Source of the DNA: Saccharomonospora azurea NA-128
GTDB lineage: Bacteria > Actinomycetota > Actinomycetes > Mycobacteriales > Pseudonocardiaceae
NCBI RefSeq assembly: GCF_000231055.2
Contig: NZ_CM001466.1
Span: 2,074,165-2,138,164, forward strand
Direction: 5' to 3'
DNA length: 64,000 nt
Positions 55,771-64,000 of the stretch are shown in pieces. Numbering within the stretch: position 1 is the stretch's first letter; the number at the start of each line of letters is the position of its first letter. Under the pieces are notes generated by a model that was not told the origin of the DNA, did not search any database, and was given only the letters and a program-made list of their open reading frames with translations. Position numbers and translations under genes: made by a program.

Positions 55771-56778
55771 TCAGGCAGCGACGTCGCGCAGCCCGAACAT
55801 CGGCGTGCTGAGGTGCGCGCCACGCTCCGCCATCCACGCCAGGGCGGCGTCCGCCCGCTGGCCCTCGACACCGAGGCGGAAGCGCGCGACCGGTGTGTCA
55901 CCGAACCGCGTCAGGCCACCGCCGATGGTGGTGAAGTCGACGTCGAAGCGCGCCGACGCCTCGGGCAGCAACGCGCCCACCGCGGCGAAGCCCACGAGGA
56001 TCACGTCCACGGCCCGGTCGTACGACGACAGCAGCGCCCTCGGGGTGTCGACCCGCGGCAACAGCGCCTCCGCGATGGGGCTGCCGGGCTTGCCCAGCAG
56101 GCTCAGGAGCGTGCCCGACTCGACGACGGTGCCCCGGTCGAGGAGCGCGACCTCGTCGCACAGCCGGCGGGCGATGTCGGCGTCGCGTGACGTGACGATC
56201 ACCGTGGCGCCGAGTTCGGACCGGGCCCGGTCGAGCACGGACAGCACGGCCCCCGACTCCTCGCTGCTCACGCCGTCCACCGGGTCGTCGGCCAGCAGCA
56301 CCGACGGCTCCGTGGCCAGGGCCCGGGCGATGGCCACGCGACGCTGCTGCCCCGGCGAGAGCTCCGACGGCAGCCGGGCCCCGGACCGGGAGAGACCGAT
56401 GACGTCGAGCAGCGTGCCGACGCGGCTCCGGCGGCGATCGGCTTCCACGCCCATCCGCTCCAGCGGTGCGGCGATGTTGCCCGCGACGGTCCGCTCGGGC
56501 CGCAGCGTCGGCTCCATCATCGCGACCTGCCGCTGGGCTCCCCACAGCTTGCGGCCCGCCAACCGGCTCGTGTCCATGCCGTCGTAGCGCACGGTGCCCC
56601 GGTCGGGCCGCTCCCGCAGTGCCACGCAGCGCGCCAGCGTCGTCTTGCCCGCCTCCTTCGGCCCCACGATGCCGAACAGCGACCCCGCGTTGACGACGAG
56701 GTTGACCTCCCGCAGCGCGACCACGGGGGAATGGGTGGAAGGGAACGACTTGCTGACGTTCTCGACAGTGATCACCAC
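55771..56778 (-). CDS. MetN-like ABC ATPase with degenerate catalytic motifs and C-terminal NIL-like domain
   Basis: A 335-residue protein of the methionine-importer ATPase type. Walker A is intact (GPKEAGKT, 39-46). Every other catalytic loop is altered: the Q-loop Gln is Glu-89 (VAMMEPTLRP), the signature is LSPGQ (140-144), the catalytic Glu after Walker B is Asp-165 (LLADDPVDG), and the switch His is Ser-197 (VIVTSRDAD). The C-terminal 80 residues (VILVGFAAVGALLP, FTTIGGGLTRFG) resemble the NIL/ACT methionine-binding domain. No permease or binding protein lies nearby. A SAM-type riboswitch precedes it. It may bind ATP and methionine as a regulator rather than transport; this is inference. 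Start GTG 56778 after GGAG. Confidence 0.8.
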   Translation of the reverse strand: MVITVENVSKSFPSTHSPVVALREVNLVVNAGSLFGIVGPKEAGKTTLARCVALRERPDRGTVRYDGMDTSRLAGRKLWGAQRQVAMMEPTLRPERTVAGNIAAPLERMGVEADRRRSRVGTLLDVIGLSRSGARLPSELSPGQQRRVAIARALATEPSVLLADDPVDGVSSEESGAVLSVLDRARSELGATVIVTSRDADIARRLCDEVALLDRGTVVESGTLLSLLGKPGSPIAEALLPRVDTPRALLSSYDRAVDVILVGFAAVGALLPEASARFDVDFTTIGGGLTRFGDTPVARFRLGVEGQRADAALAWMAERGAHLSTPMFGLRDVAA

Positions 56779-56967
56779 AGCTCCAGGCAGCTCAAAGTCG
56801 GGCGTCCGTACGGGGACGTCCTGAAGACAGACGGCAGAAGAAACCGAAACTCGACGAAGGAAAGGGCCTCAGCGAGACATCGTGTGGCTACAACAAGCAC
56901 ACACGGTGCGGCGGCCCTGGTCGACTACTCGGCGCTGCGTCAGGAGCGGCGTGCGATACACGGAGAT

Positions 56968-57058
56968 CCTCCATCGGTCCTGGCGTTAGCACCTTCCCCA
57001 GTGGGGCGGTTGCTGCGACGTCTCGGAGCCAGGTCTCTCGGTCGCTCGGGATGGATGC
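56968..57058 (-). promoter_or_regulatory. SAM riboswitch (SAM-I/IV clan) upstream of the MetN-like gene
   Basis: On the minus strand: P1 TCCATC/GATGGA (57055-57050 with 56975-56970), P2 GCGAC/GTCGC, the conserved GCAGCAACC, P3 CCCC-ACT-GGGG, then AAGGTGCTAACGCC, and a pseudoknot CCTGGC (P2 loop) with GCCAGG. These are core elements of SAM-binding riboswitches; a clear P4 hairpin is missing, which fits the SAM-IV or SAM-I/IV variants of actinobacteria. The aptamer lies 52 bp after ksgA. The remaining 190 nt to the GTG hold a CGTGTG/CACACG hairpin and no gene, and could be the expression platform. High SAM should lower expression. Confidence 0.8.
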
Positions 57059-57110
57059 GCCCACAGTACATCCGAGGTGGCCCGCCGTTGGCAAGCGAGC
57101 CGGGGCGAGA

Positions 57111-57968
57111 TCACACTTTCGCCGCAGAGCGGGCCAGTTCGGCGAACTGCTCGACGGTGAGCCGTTCACCTCGGGTGGCCGGGTCGATACCGGCGGCGGT
57201 GAGCAGCGCGGCGGCGCGCTCCCCCGAGCCCGCCCAGGAGGCGAGGGCGGCACGGAGGGTCTTGCGGCGCTGGGCGAAGGCGGCGTCGACCAACGAGAAG
57301 ACGAGGTCGCGGTCGACTCCCTCGGGCGGAGCCGTGCGTTCGAACGCGACCAGCGAGGAGTCGACGTTGGGCACGGGCCAGAACACCGACCGGGACACGG
57401 CCGCGACCTTGCGCGCCCGCCCGTACCACGCGAGCTTCACGCTCGGAACCCCGTAGATGCGGCTGCCGGGCGCGGCGGCCATGCGGTCGGCCACCTCGGT
57501 CTGCACCATCACGAGGGCGTGCCGCAGCGAGGGCAGTTCGGCCAGCAGGTGCAGCACGACGGGCACCGCGACGTTGTACGGCAGGTTCGCCACGAGTGCC
57601 GTGGGTTCGGTGGGCAGCTCCTCGGCGCGGAGCCGCAGCGCGTCCCGTTCGAGCACGGTGAACCGCGAGGCGGCCTCAGGCGCGTGTTCGGCCACGGTCG
57701 TGGGCAGCCGCTCGGCCAGGACGGGATCGATCTCCACCGCCAGGACACGCGCCCCGGCGGCCAGCAGACCGAGGGTGAGGGAGCCGAGGCCCGGGCCGAC
57801 CTCCAGCACCGGCTCACCCGACCGCACGTCGGCGAGGTCCACGATGCGGCGCACGGTGTTGGCGTCGTGCACGAAGTTCTGGCCGAGCTTCTTCGTCGGC
57901 CGCACTCCCAGCTCGGTGGCCAACCGGCGGATCTCGGACGCTCCCAGCAGGCCCGGTGTCTCGGTCAC
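57111..57968 (-). CDS. ksgA: 16S rRNA (adenine1518/1519-N6)-dimethyltransferase
   Basis: A 285-residue RsmA/KsgA enzyme that dimethylates two adenines near the 3' end of 16S r[19 protein letters not shown] at the N-terminus, the SAM loop [15 protein letters not shown], acidic VLAVEIDP, and the catalytic motif [12 protein letters not shown] are all present; [11 protein letters not shown] is the later KsgA mark. It lies after rpfB and before the SAM riboswitch/MetN-like gene, in the conserved rpfB, ksgA, ispE order. Confidence 0.95.
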   Translation of the reverse strand: MTETPGLLGASEIRRLATELGVRPTKKLGQNFVHDANTVRRIVDLADVRSGEPVLEVGPGLGSLTLGLLAAGARVLAVEIDPVLAERLPTTVAEHAPEAASRFTVLERDALRLRAEELPTEPTALVANLPYNVAVPVVLHLLAELPSLRHALVMVQTEVADRMAAAPGSRIYGVPSVKLAWYGRARKVAAVSRSVFWPVPNVDSSLVAFERTAPPEGVDRDLVFSLVDAAFAQRRKTLRAALASWAGSGERAAALLTAAGIDPATRGERLTVEQFAELARSAAKV

Positions 57969-58010
57969 CGGGCCAGCCTAGAGACCGCGTTCCACGGCGG
58001 AGCCGTGGGC

Positions 58011-59438
58011 TTACTTCGGCAGACCGAGCTGCGACGAGCAGTGCGGCCAGGCACCGTAGCCACCGCGATCGTCCCGCACCCGTTCCGCGATGTCGATCTG
58101 CTGCTCACGCGTGGCCTCGTGCGGGTACGCCGCGTACTGCGAACCGCCGTAGGCGTCCCAGGTCTGCTTGTTGAACTGCAGGCCGCCGTAGTAGCCGTTG
58201 CCGGTGTTGATGCCCCAGTTGCCGGTCGACTCGCACTGCGCCAGCGCGTCCCACACCGAGGCGTCGCCGATGTCGGGCACCGCCGACTTGGTGCCGATCC
58301 GGACGACCTTCTTCTCGGCCTCCCGCACGACCTCGGTCGACACCTCGACGCTGTCGACGACCTTGCCGTTCTTCTTCGTCACCCGGTAGGTGACGATCTT
58401 CTCGCCGGCCTTGCCCTCTTCCTCGACGATCTCCTTGCCCTTGTCGAGGGTGTCGTCCTCGATGGTCTCGACCTCGGGCTCGATGACCTCGGTCTTCTTC
58501 ACCATCGACACGCCGGTGCGGTTGACGTGCACCTCGGCGCCGTCGGCGAGCTTGAAGTCGGAACCTTCCTCGATCTTGTCCTGCTTGCCGAGGTCGAGGC
58601 CGAGCTCCGCGAGCAGCTCCTCTGCGGTCACGGCGTTGGTGGTGACCTCGCGGGGCTTCTCACCGCCGTCGAAGAGGGTGACGGTCTTCTCGGTCTTGAC
58701 CTCCAGGCGCATGCCGTCGAGCGGCACCTCGCCGGACAGCGGTGCGGAGAACCACGTGCCGCCGGTGCTCAGGTGGTCCAGTCCGAGCTGGCTCAGCGCC
58801 TCGCGCACGGTCGTGGCGCGGACCCACGAGTCGCGCGACTCGCCGTCGACGACGAGGGTGAGCTGCCGACCGCGCTCCAGCTTGATGACGCCGCCGTCGC
58901 CGACCGGCGCCTGCGGAGAAGGCGAGAGGGCGTCGTGAGCGCCGACGCTGATGCCGGCGTCCTCGAGCACCTCGCCGACCGTGTCGCCGTAGCTGCGAAT
59001 GGTCTGCTTCTCGCCGTCGACGTCGACCGTGACGCTCTTGTTCATCGCGAGCGCCGCGGCACCGCCACCGGTGAGCGTGATCATGACCGCGAGGACCGTG
59101 CCCCGCAGGAAGCGCTTCTTCCACGTCTTGACGGCGCTGACGAGACCGTCCTCGGGCTCCGAGGACGCCGCTGTGGCCTCCGCGGACTGCGTCGGGGACT
59201 CGTCCTCGTCCGGCAGCACGATCGGCGGAAGCATCGTGGTCTCGGCGTTGATGAGCCTGATCAGCTCGTCCACGCCGACCCCGGCCTCGGCCATCATCGT
59301 CTCGGCGTCGGGTCCGAGAGCGGTCAGCACGTCCTGGGGTGTGACTTCCGGCTCGGGCGAGAAGTCGAGATCCTCGGCTTCGCTCGGCCAGTCGAGCAGG
59401 GCCGTGGAGGCAGCCGTATGCCCGTCTCTACCAGTCAC
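58011..59438 (-). CDS. rpfB: resuscitation-promoting factor RpfB-like (DUF348-G5-Rpf)
   Basis: About 475 residues. An acidic cytoplasmic N-terminus (about 1-105) precedes a membrane anchor (TVLAVMITLTGGGAAALAM). Three DUF348 repeats follow (e.g. VTVDVDGEKQTIRSYGDTVG, LTLVVDGESRDSWVRATTV), then a G5 domain (KTEVIEPEVETIEDDTLDKG). The C-terminal lysozyme-like Rpf domain has WDALAQCESTGNWGINTG with the catalytic Glu, and GYYGGLQFNKQTWDAYGG. It cleaves peptidoglycan and promotes regrowth from dormancy. GTG 59438 has AAGGGA upstream; the longer start at 59465 would need a rare TTA codon. The 242-bp upstream space is free of genes and holds a CCCCTAGGGG palindrome near 59635. Confidence 0.92.
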   Translation of the reverse strand: MTGRDGHTAASTALLDWPSEAEDLDFSPEPEVTPQDVLTALGPDAETMMAEAGVGVDELIRLINAETTMLPPIVLPDEDESPTQSAEATAASSEPEDGLVSAVKTWKKRFLRGTVLAVMITLTGGGAAALAMNKSVTVDVDGEKQTIRSYGDTVGEVLEDAGISVGAHDALSPSPQAPVGDGGVIKLERGRQLTLVVDGESRDSWVRATTVREALSQLGLDHLSTGGTWFSAPLSGEVPLDGMRLEVKTEKTVTLFDGGEKPREVTTNAVTAEELLAELGLDLGKQDKIEEGSDFKLADGAEVHVNRTGVSMVKKTEVIEPEVETIEDDTLDKGKEIVEEEGKAGEKIVTYRVTKKNGKVVDSVEVSTEVVREAEKKVVRIGTKSAVPDIGDASVWDALAQCESTGNWGINTGNGYYGGLQFNKQTWDAYGGSQYAAYPHEATREQQIDIAERVRDDRGGYGAWPHCSSQLGLPK

Positions 59439-59680
59439 AGGGTCGATCCCTTCACGTAAGTACACCGACTCCCGCAGCCAGCGCCGCCCTCACATCCCGC
59501 AGGATGCTCTCCCCGACGTACACCGACGTGACTGTGGGCCAGGCTGGTGGCGATCCGCAGCGTTGCAGTCACTCGCGGACCACTTCCCAGCACGGTCACG
59601 GGACCATAACGAGTGCCTGAGGGTTGCGCAATCACCCCTAGGGGCACTAGTGATCTTCCTCACGAGAACTCAGGGCAACC

Positions 59681-60517
59681 TCAGACGATCTCGCCGCCAC
59701 CGCTACGCAGGCGGAACACGCGCTCCGCATTCCGCCGTGCGGCGTCGGCCACGGCCTCCACCGGCTGCTTCCGCAACTCGGCGAGTCCCACGACCGTGTA
59801 CGCCGCGCAGTAGGGTTCGTTCGGCCGCCCGCGGAACGGATGCGGCGTGAGGAACGGCGCGTCCGTCTCGATCAGCAACTGCTCGTCGGGCACCAGCCGG
59901 GCGGCCTCCTGGAGGGCCCGCGCGTTGCGGAACGTCACCGTCCCGGCGAACGACAGCACGTAGCCCGCGTCGACGCACCGCCGCGCCACGTCGGCGTCTC
60001 CGGAGAAGCAGTGGAACACCACCTCGTCCGGCGCGCCCTCGGACTCCAGGATCGCCAGCACGTCGTCGTGGGCCTCCCGGTCGTGGATCATGAGTGGCTT
60101 GCCCACGCGCTTGGCGAGGTCGATGTGCCAGCGGAACGCGTCCTGCTGCGCCTCGGGCGGCGAGTAGTCCCAGTAGTAGTCCAGCCCGGTCTCACCCACG
60201 GCGACGACGCGCTCGGCCCGCACGAGGCGTTCCAGCTCCGCCTTCTCCTCGTCGGAGAAGTCCTTCGTGCGCGTCGGGTGCAGGGCGACGGCACCGTGGA
60301 GCCGGTCGTCCCACCCCGACGCCTCGGCGACCCAGCGCGCGGACGCGAGGTCGTCGGCCACGGTGACGACGGCGGCGATACCCGCCGCCTCCGCCCGGTC
60401 GAGTGCGGCGCGAACGCCCTCGGGGGTCGTCGCGCCGCACGCGTCGAGGTGGGTGTGCGAGTCGACCGTCGGCACGGGAAGGCGTTCCGGCACCGGCGGC
60501 AGCTCACGACGACTCAT
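59681..60517 (-). CDS. tatD: TatD-family metal-dependent deoxyribonuclease
   Basis: A 278-residue TIM-barrel hydrolase. [11 protein letters not shown] has the first metal-binding His pair, [16 protein letters not shown] the Glu/Asp site, [14 protein letters not shown] and [14 protein letters not shown] the later His, and [20 protein letters not shown] the end signature. TatD enzymes act in DNA repair/degradation and quality control. ATG 60517 overlaps the metG stop as ATGA, so both genes form one unit; frames to 60541 are not needed. Confidence 0.93.
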   Translation of the reverse strand: MSRRELPPVPERLPVPTVDSHTHLDACGATTPEGVRAALDRAEAAGIAAVVTVADDLASARWVAEASGWDDRLHGAVALHPTRTKDFSDEEKAELERLVRAERVVAVGETGLDYYWDYSPPEAQQDAFRWHIDLAKRVGKPLMIHDREAHDDVLAILESEGAPDEVVFHCFSGDADVARRCVDAGYVLSFAGTVTFRNARALQEAARLVPDEQLLIETDAPFLTPHPFRGRPNEPYCAAYTVVGLAELRKQPVEAVADAARRNAERVFRLRSGGGEIV

Positions 60518-62313
60518 TCGGCCACCTGGATCGGCGCCCACTCCGGCCCGGTCTCGGCGAGCTTCGGGTCGACCTTGGTGAACAACGGTGTCGGCTTGGC
60601 CAGCGGCCTGCCCACCTCGATCGGCGTGGACTCCCAGCGGGCCTGCTCGACGGTGTAGTCACCGGTCAGGATGGGGTTCACCCGGTCGGGCAGGTCGAGG
60701 TCGGCGACCTCCTGCACCTCGGGCTGGGCCGCCCACACTCCGGTACCGCCGAGTGCCTCGTGCACCTTCTGCGCCGCGTTCGGCAGGAACGGCGTCAGCA
60801 GCGTGTTGGCGTCCGACACCACCTGCAGTGCCGTGTGCAGCACCGTGTCGCGGCGGTCGGGGTCGTCCTTCAGCTTCCACGGCTGCTGGTCCGACAGGTA
60901 CTTGTTGGCCGCCGACACGACGCGCATGGCCTCCTGCACGGCCTGGCGGAACCGCGACCGGCGCAGGTGCCCGCCCACCGTGTCGAACGCGGCGCGAGCC
61001 TGGGCCTTCAGGTCCTCGTCGGCCTGGGTCGGCGTGTTCGGCCTCGGCACCCCGCCGTTGTTCTTGTGTGCCATCGAGATCGAGCGGTTCACCAGGTTGC
61101 CCCACTCGTTGGCGAGCTCGAAGTTGATGCGGCGGGTGAACTCGTCCCACGTGAAGTCGGTGTCCTGGGTCTCCGGCCCGGCGACGCTGATGAAGTAGCG
61201 CAGCGTGTCGGGGCCGAACTCGCGCAGGAAGTCGTGCACGTAGATCACGGTGCCGCGCGAGGTCGAGAACTTCGAGCCGCTCATCGTGAGGAACTCGCTG
61301 GAGACGATCTCGTCGGGCAGCGCGAGCTTGCCGTACGGTCCGGGCTCGCCACCGCGGTCGCCCTCACCGTTGTGCCCCAGAAGCAGCGCGGGCCAGATCT
61401 GGGCGTGGAAGGTGATGTTGTCCTTGCCCATGAAGTAGTAGCTGCGCGCGTCGGGGTTGTTCCACCACTCCTGCCACGCGTCCGGGTTCCCGGTGCGGCG
61501 CGCCCACTCGACGCTCGCCGAGAAGTACCCGATCACCGCGTCGAACCAGACGTAGAAGCGCTTCAGCGGCTGGTCGCGCCAGCCGTCGAGCGGGATCTTC
61601 ACGCCCCAGTCGAGGTCGCGGGTGATGGGCCGCGGCCGCATGTCGTCGACGAGGTTCTTCGTGAAGTTGACGACGTTGGGCCGCCAGTCCGTCTTGGTGG
61701 ACAGCCACTTGCCCAGCGTCTCGGTGAACGCGGGCAGGTCGAGGAACAGGTGCTCGGTCTCGACGAACTTCGGCGTCTCGCCGTTGATGCGCGAGCGCGG
61801 GTTGCGCAGCTCGGCGGCGTCGAGCTGGTTGCCGCAGTTGTCGCACTGGTCGCCGCGCGCGCCGTCGTAGCCGCAGATGGGGCACGTGCCCTCGATGTAG
61901 CGGTCGGGCAGGGTGCGGCCCGTGGACGGGCTGATGGCACCCGTCGTGGTCTTGGGGATGACGTAGCCGTTGCGGTGCAGCGCCAGGAAGATCTGCTGCG
62001 TCACCTCGGCGTGGTTGCCGGTGCTCGTGCGCGTGAAGAGGTCGTAGGACAGGCCGAGGCCGCGCAGGTCCTCGGTGATCTGGCGGGTGTACTTGTCGGC
62101 CGCCTGCTGCGGCGTGAGGCCTTCCTTCTCGGCCTGCACCTGGATCGGCGTGCCGTGCTCGTCCGTACCCGACACCATGAGCACCCGGTTGCCGGCCATT
62201 CGCTGGTAACGGGAGAAGACGTCCGACGGGACGCCGAAGCCGGACACGTGGCCGATGTGGCGGGGGCCGTTGGCATAGGGCCAGGCCACCGCGGTCAACA
62301 CTGGGGTGCTCAT
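60514..62313 (-). CDS. metG: methionyl-tRNA synthetase
   Basis: A 599-residue class I synthetase. The HIGH signature is [10 protein letters not shown] (His-19 to His-22) and the KMSKS loop is FSTSRG in [12 protein letters not shown] zinc knuckle [17 protein letters not shown] lies in the connective region, and [16 protein letters not shown] is the methionine pocket. No C-terminal dimerisation extension is present, as in mycobacterial MetS. It charges tRNA-Met. ATG 62313 lies after GCTAACCAGGT, and the 212 bp to the divergent exporter genes hold both promoters. Confidence 0.95.
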   Translation of the reverse strand: MSTPVLTAVAWPYANGPRHIGHVSGFGVPSDVFSRYQRMAGNRVLMVSGTDEHGTPIQVQAEKEGLTPQQAADKYTRQITEDLRGLGLSYDLFTRTSTGNHAEVTQQIFLALHRNGYVIPKTTTGAISPSTGRTLPDRYIEGTCPICGYDGARGDQCDNCGNQLDAAELRNPRSRINGETPKFVETEHLFLDLPAFTETLGKWLSTKTDWRPNVVNFTKNLVDDMRPRPITRDLDWGVKIPLDGWRDQPLKRFYVWFDAVIGYFSASVEWARRTGNPDAWQEWWNNPDARSYYFMGKDNITFHAQIWPALLLGHNGEGDRGGEPGPYGKLALPDEIVSSEFLTMSGSKFSTSRGTVIYVHDFLREFGPDTLRYFISVAGPETQDTDFTWDEFTRRINFELANEWGNLVNRSISMAHKNNGGVPRPNTPTQADEDLKAQARAAFDTVGGHLRRSRFRQAVQEAMRVVSAANKYLSDQQPWKLKDDPDRRDTVLHTALQVVSDANTLLTPFLPNAAQKVHEALGGTGVWAAQPEVQEVADLDLPDRVNPILTGDYTVEQARWESTPIEVGRPLAKPTPLFTKVDPKLAETGPEWAPIQVAE

Positions 62314-62525
62314 ACCTGGTTAGCCTACGGACCTCCTTCGGTGTTTCGTGCGCGAGGGACACGTCGGGAAGGGATGGCGTCGCGACGTCTCGGCCATCCG
62401 GTCACCGGTTCACTCGTTCGGGGTCCCGAGACGCCCGAGTACTCGACCCGGCCCCACTACGGGACATCCGGCACAGCATCGGCGTGCGCGGGGTAACCGG
62501 GCTCGACGACGAGAGAGGGGCACGC

Positions 62526-63512
62526 ATGATCAGGGCACGCGGCCTTGCCCGGCGGTTCTCCGCCCGGGGCCGCACGGTCGAGGCCGTCCGAGGCGTCGAT
62601 ATCGACGTCGACCAGGGTGAACTCGTCGGATTCCTCGGACCCAACGGCGCGGGAAAGACGACCACGCTGCGCATGCTCACCACGCTGCTGCGGCCCACGG
62701 CGGGCGAGGCCGAGGTCGCGGGGCGCGACCTGCTGCGCGACCCGCTCGGGGTGCGCAGACGCATCGGCTACGTCGCCCAGGGCGGTGGCACCCTGCCCGA
62801 GTGCACGGTCGGCGAGGAGATCGGGTTGCAGGGCAGGCTGTACGGGCTGTCGAAGGCCGAGACCGCCCGCCGCGCCGCCGCGCTGGCCGACCAGCTCGAC
62901 CTGTCCGGCCTGGACGACCGGCTCACCAAGACGCTGTCGGGCGGGCAGCGACGCCGGTTGGACATCGCGCTCGGACTCGTCCACAGGCCGCCGCTGGTCT
63001 TCCTCGACGAACCCACCACCGGGCTCGACCCGCAGAGCCGCGCGAACCTGTGGAACCACATCGCCGAACTCCACGCCGAGCAGGGCGTGACGGTGTTCCT
63101 CACGACCCACTACCTCGACGAGGCCGACGCCCTGTGCGACCGCATCCTCGTCATCGACGGGGGCCGGATCGTCGCGGAGGGCACCCCGGACGAGCTCAAG
63201 GCCCGCGTCTCGGGCGACCGGGTGGAGATCGGCCTCGACCACACCGGAGAGCAGGCCGCCGAGGCCGCCGCGCTGGTCGAGAGGCTCGACGGTGCCCACG
63301 AGGTGAGCGTGAGCGGTGGACTCGTGCGGTTCCGCGTGCCGCGCGGTGACGTGGTGCTGCCCGAGCTGCTGCGGGCTTTCGACTCCCGGGGCCTTTCGAT
63401 GACCTCCATGCAGGTGCAGCGGCCCACGCTCGACGACGTGTTCCTCACCATGACGGGCCGCAGCCTGCGCGAGGCCCAGAGCGGAACGGAGGAGGCCACC
63501 GATGTGGCGTGA
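62526..63512 (+). CDS. DrrA-type ABC exporter ATPase
   Basis: A 328-residue nucleotide-binding subunit. Walker A is [10 protein letters not shown], signature LSGGQRRR, Walker [13 protein letters not shown], and the switch His lies in [12 protein letters not shown]. The C-terminal 90 residues ([36 protein letters not shown]) are the DrrA-type extension. Such proteins pair with an ABC-2 permease to export drugs, lipids or polysaccharide precursors. GAGAGGGG precedes ATG 62526. It overlaps the permease gene by 11 bp. Confidence 0.9.
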   Translation: MIRARGLARRFSARGRTVEAVRGVDIDVDQGELVGFLGPNGAGKTTTLRMLTTLLRPTAGEAEVAGRDLLRDPLGVRRRIGYVAQGGGTLPECTVGEEIGLQGRLYGLSKAETARRAAALADQLDLSGLDDRLTKTLSGGQRRRLDIALGLVHRPPLVFLDEPTTGLDPQSRANLWNHIAELHAEQGVTVFLTTHYLDEADALCDRILVIDGGRIVAEGTPDELKARVSGDRVEIGLDHTGEQAAEAAALVERLDGAHEVSVSGGLVRFRVPRGDVVLPELLRAFDSRGLSMTSMQVQRPTLDDVFLTMTGRSLREAQSGTEEATDVA

Positions 63513-64000
63513 CACCTGGTTGATCTTCCGCAGAGACTTCGCCCTGTCCGCGCGCAACCCCACCTGGCTGATCATCCAGATCATGCAGCCGGTGCTGTAC
63601 CTCGTGCTGTTCGGTCCCCTGATGGAGAAGGTCGTCGCCAGCACACCGGGCTTCCCGCCCGGCGACGTCTGGACCATCTTCACCCCGGCGCTGATCGTGA
63701 TGATCGCGCTGTTCGGCACCTCGTTCGTCGGGTTCGGGCTGCTCGCCGAGTACCGCAGCGGCGTCGTCGAGCGGCTGCGGGTCACCCCGGTGAGCCGGGT
63801 CGCCCTGCTGCTGGGGAAGGTACTGAACAACGTGCTCCAGGCACTGGTTCAGGCGCTCATCCTCATCGGACTGGCGATGGTCGTGTTCGGCCTGCGCGCA
63901 CCACTGGGCGGCATCCTGTTGAGTCTCGTGATCGCCGCGCTGCTCGCCGTCACGATGGCGTCGTCGTCGTACGCGCTGGCACTGACGCTGAAGAGCGAAA
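63502..64000 (+). CDS. ABC-2 type permease (DrrB-like), truncated by window edge
   Basis: The first 166 residues are visible. [20 protein letters not shown] is followed by hydrophobic segments (about 22-40, 61-80, 105-130, 134-156), with RVTPVSRVALLLGK between. This is the usual start of DrrB-type exporters. Its ATG lies inside the end of the ATPase gene, so both subunits are translated together. The transported compound is unknown. The gene continues beyond base 64000. Confidence 0.88.
   Translation, partial: MWRDTWLIFRRDFALSARNPTWLIIQIMQPVLYLVLFGPLMEKVVASTPGFPPGDVWTIFTPALIVMIALFGTSFVGFGLLAEYRSGVVERLRVTPVSRVALLLGKVLNNVLQALVQALILIGLAMVVFGLRAPLGGILLSLVIAALLAVTMASSSYALALTLKSE

Noticed and set aside
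56888-57253. Minus-strand frame of 121 codons across the riboswitch
   Set aside because: It overlaps ksgA and the structured SAM aptamer and has no ribosome site or similarity to a known protein.

Overview
The window is about 70% G+C with strong G/C third-codon bias, frequent GTG starts, AGGAGG-like ribosome binding sites and many 4-base start/stop overlaps. It is chromosomal DNA of a high-GC actinomycete. The right half keeps the mycobacterial order metG, tatD, rpfB, ksgA, ispE, acyl-AMP ligase, pth, rplY, prs, glmU, tetR, mfd, mazG, lytic transglycosylase, eno, ftsB-like, DUF501, ppx. Protein character suggests a Pseudonocardiaceae member such as Saccharomonospora or a relative; that is inference, and there is no rRNA here to confirm it.

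Layout. 1-1.35 kb: an RsbR-like protein (cut by the edge) divergent from a STAS anti-anti-sigma factor and an anti-sigma kinase. 1.4-2.3 kb: a stand-alone LigD-type polymerase. 2.4-10.9 kb: a polyol/sugar catabolic locus with an MFS permease, a DeoR repressor, and a tightly coupled operon of HAD phosphatase, fused DhaK-DhaL kinase, RpiB-type isomerase, 2-hydroxyacid dehydrogenase, FGGY kinase and class II aldolase. Two matching 17-bp palindromes sit before the permease and the operon. 10.9-23.9 kb: housekeeping and accessory genes (TMEM175-like channel, SDR, TetR, ZapE-like ATPase, MHS transporter, small enzymes, a tRNA with anticodon UAA, type II NADH dehydrogenase, orphan HigA, uracil-DNA glycosylase, S10 peptidase) plus two gene relics (TspO-like, HigB-like).

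23.9-28.6 kb: a lipoprotein, a BlaI repressor and an M56 (BlaR-like) protease, next to a membrane protein with a CPVC motif and a DsbA-like/CcdA-like pair. Near-identical long palindromes precede the lipoprotein and lie between the CPVC gene and dsbA, which suggests one BlaI regulon for extracytoplasmic thiol chemistry. 28.7-43.2 kb: the ppx-to-mfd block, a PQQ-type sugar dehydrogenase lipoprotein and a TetR regulator. 43.3-51.2 kb: an acyl-CoA desaturase, tRNA-Gln, a GGDEF protein, glmU-prs, rplY-pth and two small DivIVA-like proteins. 51.2-62.3 kb: the FAAL-type ligase, an ABC-F protein, ispE, a MetN-like ATPase with degenerate motifs behind a SAM riboswitch, ksgA, rpfB, tatD and metG. 62.5-64 kb: a DrrAB-like exporter cut by the right edge.

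The points most worth following are the SAM-riboswitch-controlled degenerate MetN-like protein, the BlaI-linked redox locus, the DeoR-controlled sugar cluster, the short-variable-arm tRNA with a leucine anticodon, and a 63-bp triple repeat found at two convergent gene ends.
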